Part shown: positions 31,838 to 38,790 of the stretch, one piece after another
How positions within the stretch are numbered: position 1 is the stretch's first letter
Layout of the letters: each line of letters starts with the position of its first letter
Source: Coprococcus sp.
GTDB taxonomy: Bacteria; Bacillota; Clostridia; Lachnospirales; Lachnospiraceae
Assembly: GCA_022793995.1 (NCBI GenBank)
Contig: JAAWDY010000030.1
Span: 1 to 39,423 of the forward strand
DNA: 39,423 nucleotides
Reading direction: 5' to 3'
The notes under the pieces: model-generated
The model's database searches: none
What the model was told of the DNA's origin: nothing
Seen by the model: only the letters and a program-made list of their open reading frames with translations
Made by a program: the position numbers and the translations under genes

Positions 31838-33160
31838 CTATTTCCCATACTGCTCATCATACATTTTCTGCAGTTCGTCCGCCGCCTTTTGCATCGCTTC
31901 CTCATAATCCTTGTCCTGCCATGCCAGGGACAGTGCTTCTCCTACGATCGTGCGGGCCTCTGACGCATACTGCAGGTTCGGAAGAGTACTTCCATCAGAT
32001 ATCGAAGGATCCGAAACCGCCAACACCGCCTCGATCAAATCTTCTGGGTACGTTGCCAGTACGTCTTCATTTTCCCATGTAGAACGTCTTGCGCTGAAAT
32101 TCCCCTGTGTAGCCGCATAAACGTCCATCTCTTTTCCAGACGCCCAACGAATGAACTCCCAGGCCGCTTCTTTATTTTCACTGCCCGCGGACATTCCAAG
32201 AGACCAGCCGGACTCGTTTCCGCTTGCCTTCACATCTCCTTTGGGGATTACCGCAAATCCTACGGAATCTGACACTAATGAAGATTCCGGATCCGTCGCG
32301 TACGTATACTGTGTGTCGCAGTCAATCCGCATCGCCGCAATTCCCTGCGCGAAATCGTCGGAAGTCTCGGACCATCCCTTGCTTAGATATCCCGGAGGCG
32401 AGCATTTCAGAAGTTCTTTGTAGATATCAATCGCTTTGATCGCCTCAGGAGACGTAAGGTTACAGACTCCGTCTTTAAAATAGTCCGCGCCGTACGCTCT
32501 TGCCACAGTGATCCAGGACAATACAGAAGCAAAACCGTCTCCTCTCATACTGATACCGTATCTATTCTTATCCGGATCCGTCAATTTCTTTGCCGCCTTA
32601 ATCAATTCTTCATATGTTTCCGGCACTTTCTCAATTCCCGCATCCTTAAAATATTCTTTGTTGTAGAAAAGAACATAATGCTCGTCGAAAACCGGTACTG
32701 CATATAATTTTCCGTCGTCCCCTGTCCCTTGTTCAATCGGTATATCCAGGAAATCGTCCACCTCGTACTCCTCGTCTTTGTCGCAGTAATCGTTCAGCGG
32801 TTCCACCCAGTTGTTCGCCTGGTACGCCCCAAGATCCTGCCATGGGCGGTAGTAGAACACATCTACATCAGAACCTCCGGCCGCCATACTCACCGCGATC
32901 TTCTTCTGAAGTTCGTCGTTGGAAAGCTGCTCAAACTCGACTTCAATCCCAGTCTTCTCCGTAAATTCAGGAAGCTTCTCTTCCATGGCGCTGCAGGCCA
33001 CCGCGCTAAATCCCAGCACAGTAAGCGTCGTACCCTCATATGGTTTTTCCGAATCACTGTCCGTTTTGCCACTGTCGTCAGAGCCGTTCCCGCATCCTCC
33101 GAGCACGCTTCCCGCCAGCATCCCTAATACCAATATCAGAGATAACATTTTTCTTTTCAT
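31838..33160 (-). CDS. Extracellular solute-binding lipoprotein (family 1, MalE/UgpB-like)
   Basis: This 440-residue lipoprotein has signal peptide MKRKMLSLILVLGMLAGSVLGGC with lipobox VLGG-C, then an acidic linker and the mature domain TTLTVLGFSAVACSAMEEKLPEFTEKTGIEVEFEQLSNDELQKKIAVSMAAGGSDVDVFY, the classical family 1 opening. YTYATD, GWSLGMSAGSENKEAAWEFIRWASG and a Trp-rich C-terminal half follow. It captures the substrate outside the cell for the two permeases. Family 1 proteins mostly bind sugars or glycerol-phosphates, but amino-sugar or acylated compounds cannot be excluded. AAGGAGG precedes the ATG. Confidence 0.93.
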   Translation of the reverse strand: MKRKMLSLILVLGMLAGSVLGGCGNGSDDSGKTDSDSEKPYEGTTLTVLGFSAVACSAMEEKLPEFTEKTGIEVEFEQLSNDELQKKIAVSMAAGGSDVDVFYYRPWQDLGAYQANNWVEPLNDYCDKDEEYEVDDFLDIPIEQGTGDDGKLYAVPVFDEHYVLFYNKEYFKDAGIEKVPETYEELIKAAKKLTDPDKNRYGISMRGDGFASVLSWITVARAYGADYFKDGVCNLTSPEAIKAIDIYKELLKCSPPGYLSKGWSETSDDFAQGIAAMRIDCDTQYTYATDPESSLVSDSVGFAVIPKGDVKASGNESGWSLGMSAGSENKEAAWEFIRWASGKEMDVYAATQGNFSARRSTWENEDVLATYPEDLIEAVLAVSDPSISDGSTLPNLQYASEARTIVGEALSLAWQDKDYEEAMQKAADELQKMYDEQYGK

Positions 33161-33188
33161 CTTTTTTCCTCCTTTTTCCTTGTGGCTT

Positions 33189-33248
33189 TCATCGCCGAAT
33201 CGGCGATTGCGTTTCGGTATCCCTCATGCATTCGCACGAGGGGTTACC
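33189..33248. repeat. Interspersed palindromic element, copy D
   Basis: ATCGCCGAATCGGCGAT is hairpin 1 (33191-33207). A spacer GCGTTTC follows, then GGTATCCCTCATGC and GCACGAGGGGTTACC form hairpin 2 (33216-33248). It has both modules seen in copies B and C and sits in the operon between the M20 hydrolase and binding-protein genes. Confidence 0.8.
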
Positions 33249-33322
33249 TAGTAAAATGTAGTGCATTGCTTTCTATATACAGTATTTTTTAAAATACCGA
33301 TATACATGATTCCCTGACACCG

Positions 33323-34474
33323 TTACAGGAGAGATTGGCTAAGAAACATTTCATAAAACAATTCCGCCTGTTCCAGTTCATATTCTTCTACATATTCGTC
33401 GATCTGATGCGCCATATCCAAACTTCCCGGGCCGCAAATAATGGTATCTTCGTATCCGTTTTCTGTAAAAATCGGCATATCTGTGCTCCCATTAAAATAC
33501 CCTACCGCCATCTTCCCTTTTTTTACTTTTTCCATGGCTTTTTGTGCCGCCTGACAGCATTTCCCATCCACAGGCGAACTCCCCACAGGAGCATTAAGAA
33601 GCGTCTCGATCCGAAAAGCTGCCCTTCTGTCCCTCCTACATTGAAGGAACAAAAGTGTGATCTGTCCCCTAAGCATTTCTTCCGTCTCCCCCGGCACTGT
33701 CCTACAATCCAGAATCACCTTACATTTTGCAGGTATCACATTCTCTTTTACCTCAGCGTGGATAATGGTTGGCGTAATGGTCGGCGGCGGGAGAATACCA
33801 TAGGATTTCTTTTTTCTCTCCGCGTCAAACTGTTCAACTGCCGTAAGAAACCGACCCATCTCAAGTATTGGATTTACCCCTTGTTCCGGCATAGCGGCGT
33901 GAGTCTGTACCCCTTCAATCTCCACCTGAAAACGGCAGACGCCCCGGTGGGCCACATGAATCTGCATCCCGGTAGGTTCTCCGATCACCACATATGTTTC
34001 CGGTAAAGGGATATGCTCTTTTACGAAAATACGGCTCCCGTTCCCAGTCACTTCCTCATCACACACAAATGCTAACGTGATTTTTTGGGTTTTCAAACTC
34101 TCTCTCTCTTTGGAAACTTCCATCGCCGCGGCCATCATCGCCGCAATCGCCCCTTTCATATCACAGCTTCCACGTCCATATATACGTCCGTTTTCTCTTG
34201 TCATGGCAAACGGCTGCTTACTCCACTCTCCCCCCGCCGGGACAACGTCCATATGGCCCGTCAATATCCGTTCTTCCTTTAATCCTTCCCCGATTGTGGC
34301 GACCACATTCTTCCGTCCATTTCCCACTTCCTGAAATTCAATCTGAAACCCTTCTCTCTCCAACAGTTCCCCGATATATTCCGCCGCTTTTGCCTCGTTT
34401 CCCGGAGGATTTGTGGTATCAATTCGGATTAAATTTTCCAAAATTTCATACATTTTACGTACTTTTTTCAGCAT
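33323..34474 (-). CDS. M20-family metallohydrolase (ArgE/DapE-like)
   Basis: The 383-residue di-zinc amidohydrolase or peptidase has all the metal and catalytic residues of the group: His in TGHMDVVPAGGEW, Asp in GRGSCDMKGA, the Glu pair in VCDEEVTG, Glu in GEPTG and a final His in GPGSLDMAHQIDEY. The dimerisation domain lies in the middle (HVAHRGVCRFQVEIEGVQTHAAMPEQGVNPI). Members remove acyl groups from N-acylated amino acids or similar compounds. It is the first gene of the operon with the importer, DapA-like and aminotransferase genes. GAGGTG precedes the ATG. Confidence 0.92.
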   Translation of the reverse strand: MLKKVRKMYEILENLIRIDTTNPPGNEAKAAEYIGELLEREGFQIEFQEVGNGRKNVVATIGEGLKEERILTGHMDVVPAGGEWSKQPFAMTRENGRIYGRGSCDMKGAIAAMMAAAMEVSKERESLKTQKITLAFVCDEEVTGNGSRIFVKEHIPLPETYVVIGEPTGMQIHVAHRGVCRFQVEIEGVQTHAAMPEQGVNPILEMGRFLTAVEQFDAERKKKSYGILPPPTITPTIIHAEVKENVIPAKCKVILDCRTVPGETEEMLRGQITLLFLQCRRDRRAAFRIETLLNAPVGSSPVDGKCCQAAQKAMEKVKKGKMAVGYFNGSTDMPIFTENGYEDTIICGPGSLDMAHQIDEYVEEYELEQAELFYEMFLSQSLL

Positions 34475-34552
34475 TTTCCGGTCACCTCTTTCTTTTCGTG
34501 TTTATTATTGCATATTTCTTCTTTTAATACATTGTAATTATTTCAATATTTC

Positions 34553-34582
34553 ACAATAACTTTTTTTATTTTATACAGTCAA
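34553..34582 (-). promoter_or_regulatory. Probable promoter of the M20/ABC operon
   Basis: TTGACT (34582-34577), an 18-base spacer and TATTGT (34558-34553) on the minus strand. A loose palindrome beginning ATTGTGAAATATT extends downstream to about 34530 and could be a regulator site. It lies between the pucR-like gene terminator and the M20 gene. Confidence 0.5.
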
Positions 34583-34614
34583 ACATTCATCCGTTGATTT
34601 ATCAAAAGCAAAGA

Positions 34615-34648
34615 AGGATGTCAGAATTTTACAAAAATTCCGCATCCT
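34615..34648 (-). terminator. Terminator of the pucR-like gene
   Basis: On the minus strand AGGATGcGGAATTTT, loop TGT, AAAATTCtgaCATCCT, then TTCTTTGCTTTTG. The stem is long, with a small internal mismatch, 48 bases beyond the stop. It separates the regulator from the operon it probably controls. Confidence 0.75.
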
Positions 34649-34696
34649 CCGCTTATCCGCAGGAACCTCTTTCCCTGCCTCTGTTTTTTCTTGTTC

Positions 34697-35878
34697 CTAT
34701 ACGTCAAAAAATACTTCTTTGTCTGTATCCAGCTCATAAATCCGAATCGCGATCGCGATCTGTTCAAAAAAAGTCGGGTCGTCTTCCATGCCCAGCAGCT
34801 CCCGCGCTTTATTAATTCTATATCTGACCGTGTTTTTGTGTATATGCATTTTGTCAGACACGGACTGCATATCGCCGCTCTGTTCGACATAAATTCGGAG
34901 CGTACTAAATAATTCCCCATCGTTTTCCCTGTCGGAAGATACAATCTTTTCCAGACACCTCCTACTGTATTCCTGCATCCACCACTCTTTATAATAGGGT
35001 ATCAAAACCCGGTATATTCCCATTTTATCAAAATATACGCTTTCCCTTTTCTGGAGCGCTGCCAGTTCCCTGGCGTAAAGGCTCTCCCCGACCGCTTGTC
35101 TTAATTCCTGTTCTTTGCCGTGAATCCCCCCTACTCCTATAATCGGTTCCTGACTTCTCGCCTTCCTCTCTTTTAAAAACTGTTCCGTCTGACCATAAAA
35201 TCGTTCCCTTTTGGGAATCTCCAAAAAGAAAAGGTATCCCTGATGAAAAAGAAACACGTTGCCCCGCGCGCCTAGCTCTTCCGCTGCTCTCCTGTACTTC
35301 CTGGGAATCTCGCATTCTGCAAGGTTAGCTTCGCATTTTTCATAGATGACCGTATAATTTTTCCAGTGTTCTTTTATCATCTGTCCGATGAGAGTTTTCT
35401 CTTCCTCACCGCTTAATTCCTCTTTCAAAAAAAAATCCAGCTTCTTTTCCTGGCTCTCAAAATCATTCCATTCTATTATTTTTTCCTTAATTGCATATAC
35501 AATTTCTTCAAAATAAGCGTCGTCCCTGCCAAAGAGGAAAATGGGAAACGCATGCTCGTCTGCAAATCGGATTGCCTCTTTGGGAAGTTCCTGATAGCAG
35601 ACTGTTTTGACAGCCAAAGCGCTCACATGATCTCGCACGAGTCCATGCAGTGCATCCAGTATTTTCTCCGGGTGATCTTTTGCAAAGAGCAGCGAGGAGA
35701 TGACAAATCCTTTTCTTCCAAATGCCCATTTTTGCTGCAATTCTATATCTTCGACCGCATACTCATAATCCAATATCCCGATGTTCTCTATCTCATTTTC
35801 CAGCCCTTCTCTTCCTGCCGCTAGACGAAACGACTGAAACTTCTCCATCTGCCAGATCTCTCTTACCGTTAAAGCCAT
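34697..35878 (-). CDS. PucR-family transcriptional regulator
   Basis: The 393-residue regulator has an N-terminal PucR-like sensor domain (MALTVREIWQMEKFQSFRLAAGREGLENEIENIGILDYEY, typical of the 'purine catabolism' domain) and a middle GGDEF-like region (about 130-300). The C-terminal HTH_30 is at about 335-375 (LRIYVEQSGDMQSVSDKMHIHKNTVRYRINKARELLG). PucR-type proteins activate or repress amine and purine catabolic operons in response to a metabolite. It lies upstream of, and in the same direction as, the M20/ABC operon, which is the natural target. It follows folA by five bases and probably shares its transcript. Confidence 0.9.
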   Translation of the reverse strand: MALTVREIWQMEKFQSFRLAAGREGLENEIENIGILDYEYAVEDIELQQKWAFGRKGFVISSLLFAKDHPEKILDALHGLVRDHVSALAVKTVCYQELPKEAIRFADEHAFPIFLFGRDDAYFEEIVYAIKEKIIEWNDFESQEKKLDFFLKEELSGEEEKTLIGQMIKEHWKNYTVIYEKCEANLAECEIPRKYRRAAEELGARGNVFLFHQGYLFFLEIPKRERFYGQTEQFLKERKARSQEPIIGVGGIHGKEQELRQAVGESLYARELAALQKRESVYFDKMGIYRVLIPYYKEWWMQEYSRRCLEKIVSSDRENDGELFSTLRIYVEQSGDMQSVSDKMHIHKNTVRYRINKARELLGMEDDPTFFEQIAIAIRIYELDTDKEVFFDV

Positions 35879-35883
35879 AATTT

Positions 35884-36369
35884 TTACTTTCTCCTGTATT
35901 TTGAAAATACATATTCCAGGTCAAAGCAAGTCTGTTCCTCACTCTTTTCATACAGTTCCCACTTTGGGTCCTCATCCAGATTCGGAAAATAGGTATCCGC
36001 CTCGTAGGCATGGTCGATTTTTGTAACCAACGCTGTATCGCAATAGGAAAGCATCTCCTGGTAAATCTTCCCGCCCCCGGCTACATATACTTCTTTCGCA
36101 TATTTCCTGCTCTCCTCTACCGCCTCGGCGATACTGTGGACCACCACTGCATTTTTTACCTGGTATTTAGGATTCCTCGTAACCACAATGTTCGTCCGGT
36201 TCTTCAGCGGCTGTCCCTGAGGAAAGCTCTCTAACGTTTTTCTTCCCACAATGATGACGTTCCCCTCCGTCGTGTCACGAAAAAACCGCGTGTCCGCCGG
36301 TATACTCCACATTATTTTATTATCTTTTCCAATCGCCCAGTTTTTATCTACCGCCACAATCAAATTCAT
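35884..36369 (-). CDS. folA: Dihydrofolate reductase
   Basis: The 161-residue enzyme reduces dihydrofolate with NADPH. It starts MNLIVAVDKNWAIGKDNKIMWSIPADTRFFR; the Asp in PAD is the substrate-binding acid (Asp27 in E. coli numbering). VIIVGRKTLESFP, NIVVTRNP and VYVAGGGKIYQEML are the NADPH-binding and core motifs. Length is normal. GGGGAGG precedes the ATG. No thyA is adjacent. It lies between a MarR-family gene and the pucR-like gene, an uncommon setting. Confidence 0.96.
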   Translation of the reverse strand: MNLIVAVDKNWAIGKDNKIMWSIPADTRFFRDTTEGNVIIVGRKTLESFPQGQPLKNRTNIVVTRNPKYQVKNAVVVHSIAEAVEESRKYAKEVYVAGGGKIYQEMLSYCDTALVTKIDHAYEADTYFPNLDEDPKWELYEKSEEQTCFDLEYVFSKYRRK

Positions 36370-36393
36370 CTTCTACTTCCTCCCCTTTTGCCC

Positions 36394-36825
36394 TTATGGT
36401 TCCGATATATTGTACAGTACCTTCTCCAGCTCGCGCTTTAGGGCCTGCACTTCCTTTTTTCCCATGCCGATTGTAAGCTGACGGTCGCTCTTCTTCCGGT
36501 TTGCTTCCATCTTCCGCTGGATATCATACGCTTTCTCTGTCAAAAAAATATTTTTGCATCTCTTGTCCGTATTGCTTGGCACAACCAGGATAAATCCCTT
36601 TTCGTCCAGCCTTTTCAAAAGTCCTGTCACCGTCGGATTTTTTAGACACAGGCTTTTTTCAATATCCCGCTGCGTGATTTCTTCCTTGCTGCTGTGAAAA
36701 AGAAAATCCAGCACCTCGCACTGAGAGGAGGTAATTCCAATGGACTTCAGCATATGGTTAAAATCTTTTTCATAAATATTATTAATCTGCCGGATCAAAA
36801 ATCCGATCGTAGTCCTCTCCCGCAA
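36394..36825 (-). CDS. MarR-family regulator
   Basis: The 143-residue winged-helix protein opens with helix RTTIGFLIRQINNIYEKDFN. Its DNA-binding core is ITSSQCEVLDFLFHSSKEEITQRDIEKSLCLKNPTVTGLLKRLDEKGFILVVPSNTDKRCKNIFLTEKA, ending in the DKR wing. GAGGAG lies nine bases before TTG at 36825; a TTG at 36834 has no spacer, so I take 36825. The gap to folA is 24 bases, suggesting marR-folA-pucR is one unit. The promoter region holds an inverted repeat that may be its own operator. Confidence 0.9.
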   Translation of the reverse strand: MRERTTIGFLIRQINNIYEKDFNHMLKSIGITSSQCEVLDFLFHSSKEEITQRDIEKSLCLKNPTVTGLLKRLDEKGFILVVPSNTDKRCKNIFLTEKAYDIQRKMEANRKKSDRQLTIGMGKKEVQALKRELEKVLYNISEP

Positions 36826-36847
36826 TTCCCCCAACTCCTCAAAACAC

Positions 36848-36873
36848 TCGATTTACTTTATTTTAACAATCGA
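36848..36873. promoter_or_regulatory. Inverted repeat in the marR promoter
   Basis: TCGATT (36848-36853) and AATCGA (36868-36873) bracket an AT-rich centre. It overlaps a weak minus-strand promoter with TTGTTA and a 17-base spacer. This is a plausible MarR autoregulatory site. Confidence 0.35.
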
Positions 36874-36895
36874 TCAGACGCGCTATTCGCAAAAC

Positions 36896-37016
36896 ACGCC
36901 TTTCGGCGTTTCTCCGCTGCTTCGCAGCTCTTTTTGCTCATATGCGGGCGCTCTCTCAGACCATCAGCTGACCGGCAAATTCGTGCAAGCACGATTTGAC
37001 GGTTAGCTTCGGTCTG
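36896..37016. repeat. Cluster of hairpins in the marR/zinc-ribbon intergenic region
   Basis: Three structures follow one another in 344 bases without a gene: ACGCC/GGCGT (36896-36909); GCTGC-TTC-GCAGC with TCTTTTT (36916-36935), which looks like a plus-strand terminator; and a 60-base near-palindrome (36957-37016). In the last, CAGACC...TCGTGC pairs with GCACGA...GGTCTG at about 26 of 30 positions around a two-base loop. Nothing known to me is encoded here. Confidence 0.6.
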
Positions 37017-37068
37017 GCTGAACTGTAAATTATTTTAACACTTTTTTACGATGTTATAAAGAAGTTTC

Positions 37069-37099
37069 TTGACATCTTTTTTAGATATGGTAGTATAAA
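37069..37099 (+). promoter_or_regulatory. Promoter of the zinc-ribbon protein gene
   Basis: TTGACA at 37069-37074, with TAGTAT at 37091 (16-base spacer) or TATAAA at 37094 (19-base spacer). The leader is about 75 bases. Confidence 0.6.
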
Positions 37100-37178
37100 G
37101 GGTGGAATACTATATCTTGTATTCATTAAAGAGGGAAAAGAATTCGCAACACAAAGTCCAAAAGAGGAGAGAACATCA

Positions 37179-38183
37179 ATGAAATGCCCCATTTGTAAAA
37201 ACGAGCTTGATATCAAGAATAAAAAAGTCGGTGAAAACACGAACGGTGAGGCTATCTATAATGAATTTGCCATCTGCCACGAATGCAAAAAGCAGTGGAA
37301 TTTAGATAAACAGCGTGCCAAGACAACAGCTCCAGAAGCTCCCCATAAGGAGGAGGGGAAATCAAAAACCCCCAAAAAGCGTCCCGCTTCCTCTGAAAAG
37401 GCGACGGAACATCAGACTTTACAAAAGAATGCTTCGGTCAAGAGCACTCTGAAAAAAGAGGAAGACTTTACGGAGACGGATGATTTGGAAAGCGCACTGG
37501 CGGATATTGCAAAAGCCGAGGAGACTCTCCATAAGAAGCGTCCGCCGAAAAAACGTCCGGAACATTCTTCTTCCGCTGAAAATGGTCCCAAAAAGAATCA
37601 GGTAAAACCCCCTTCTTCCGGCGAAAAGAAAAGCAGCGAAAGCAAAAATGTCCGCTCTGCCTCAGATCCGGAAAAGGAAAAGCGTCCTGTGAAGAGGCGG
37701 CCGGCCGAGACAAAACCAGACCCCGAAAGGCGGCCAGTGAAAAAGCGGCCGATTGGCTCCTCCTCAGAATCGGAGAAAGAAAAGCGTCCTGTGAAAAGGC
37801 GGCCGGTTGAAAGCGAAAGCACGCGTCGTTCTCAGGAAGCAACATCTGAGACAAAATCTCCGGACAAAAAACCTGCTGTAAAAAAACGACCGGAAAGTTC
37901 CCGTCCGACGGAAAGAGATTCTCTTCGTGAAGAGCGTCCAAAGGTCCAGAAACGTCGGTCCATGAAACTAGAATCTGACCTGGACGAACAAACCTATTCC
38001 AATATTCCGCCCAAACATGTCCGCGAAGCCCGCGAGAACGAAATGCGTGAGAATTATCAGCATATGCTGGATGAGGGAGATGAATATGACGAAGGCGGTC
38101 TGCCGACAGTCGTGATCGTGCTTATCGTTATCCTGATCCTGGCGGCGGCAGCGTTTGCAGGATACTGGTTCTTCTTAAGATAA
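37179..38183 (+). CDS. Zinc-ribbon, basic-repeat, tail-anchored membrane protein
   Basis: The 334-residue protein has three parts. The first 40 residues hold CPIC (C3, C6) and CHEC (C33, C36), a four-cysteine zinc ribbon. Residues about 50-280 are a low-complexity, Lys/Arg/Glu/Ser/Pro-rich region with recurring KRPVKRRP, RRPVKKRP and KEKRPVKRRP units, likely disordered. One helix at the end (PTVVIVLIVILILAAAAFAGYWFFLR) would anchor it with the zinc ribbon inside the cell. GAGGAGAG precedes the ATG. I recognise no named family. The highly basic repeats could bind nucleic acid, polyphosphate or acidic lipid heads. Confidence 0.8.
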   Translation: MKCPICKNELDIKNKKVGENTNGEAIYNEFAICHECKKQWNLDKQRAKTTAPEAPHKEEGKSKTPKKRPASSEKATEHQTLQKNASVKSTLKKEEDFTETDDLESALADIAKAEETLHKKRPPKKRPEHSSSAENGPKKNQVKPPSSGEKKSSESKNVRSASDPEKEKRPVKRRPAETKPDPERRPVKKRPIGSSSESEKEKRPVKRRPVESESTRRSQEATSETKSPDKKPAVKKRPESSRPTERDSLREERPKVQKRRSMKLESDLDEQTYSNIPPKHVREARENEMRENYQHMLDEGDEYDEGGLPTVVIVLIVILILAAAAFAGYWFFLR

Positions 38184-38257
38184 TTGTATGTCTGAGAATA
38201 GACTGATAATTTAGGAAAAAATTCCCAAAATTCATACATAGAATTTTAATTTAAATA

Positions 38258-38286
38258 TTGACAAATTCTGTTTCATGCGGTATAGT
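38258..38286 (+). promoter_or_regulatory. tRNA-Gly promoter
   Basis: TTGACA (38258-38263), 17-base spacer, TATAGT (38281-38286), about 32 bases before the mature tRNA start. Confidence 0.8.
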
Positions 38287-38324
38287 TAGTATTGTTCTGA
38301 GGAACACCAAATGAAACAGAATAT

Positions 38325-38397
38325 GCGATAGTAGTACAGTTGGTAGTACGCCACCTTGCCAAGGTGGAGGTCGCGGGTTCGAGTCCCGTCTGTCGCT
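38325..38397 (+). tRNA. tRNA-Gly (anticodon GCC)
   Basis: The acceptor stem is GCGATAG with CTGTCGC (one G-T pair). The D-arm has AGTTGGTAGTAC. The anticodon arm CCACC-TTGCCAA-GGTGG carries GCC, and the T-arm is GCGGG-TTCGAGT-CCCGT. CCA is not encoded; the 3' end reads CTCTT. Confidence 0.95.
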
Positions 38398-38414
38398 CTT
38401 CATGGAAGCAACGG

Positions 38415-38460
38415 TAAATCATTGATTTTCAATATAATCAATGATTTATCTTTTTTTATC
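38415..38460 (+). terminator. Intrinsic terminator of the tRNA gene
   Basis: TAAATCATTGATT (38415-38427) and AATCAATGATTTA (38436-38448), followed by TCTTTTTTTATC. A perfect 13-bp stem plus a T run. Confidence 0.85.
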
Positions 38461-38790
38461 TCTGTTTTCATTACGTTAGAAACCCTCGACAGCTTCCTCC
38501 GGATGCCTGGTAACATAGAAAAAGAAAATGCTCCTCCTTCCCTTTTATTTGCAAGATCATCCTAAAACGCAAAAAAAGACACTAATGGAAAAGTCCATTG
38601 ACGAAGCACTCACAGTGCATAAACAATATTACTGTACCAGCAAATCTTTTGAACGGTTCTGACCGCCATAAGCGCGGCTTGTTCTACCGGATAACTGTAC
38701 ACCTCTGTCGAGATGGAAGGGAATGCGATTATCCGGACTTTTCATCAATTATGCGCACCTGACATCTAAATTTCCGTCAACGATATCTGT
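38461..38790. other. Gene-free stretch after tRNA-Gly
   Basis: I see no gene, convincing hairpin or repeat. Frames are short and broken, with no good ribosome site. It may contain decayed sequence, or the 3' untranslated end of the leftward Rpn-family gene. Confidence 0.5.

Noticed and set aside
33335-34006. 223-codon plus-strand frame inside the M20 gene
   Set aside because: Antisense shadow of the hydrolase, with a residue composition typical of reversed coding sequence (His/Phe/Ile/Arg-rich) and no motif.
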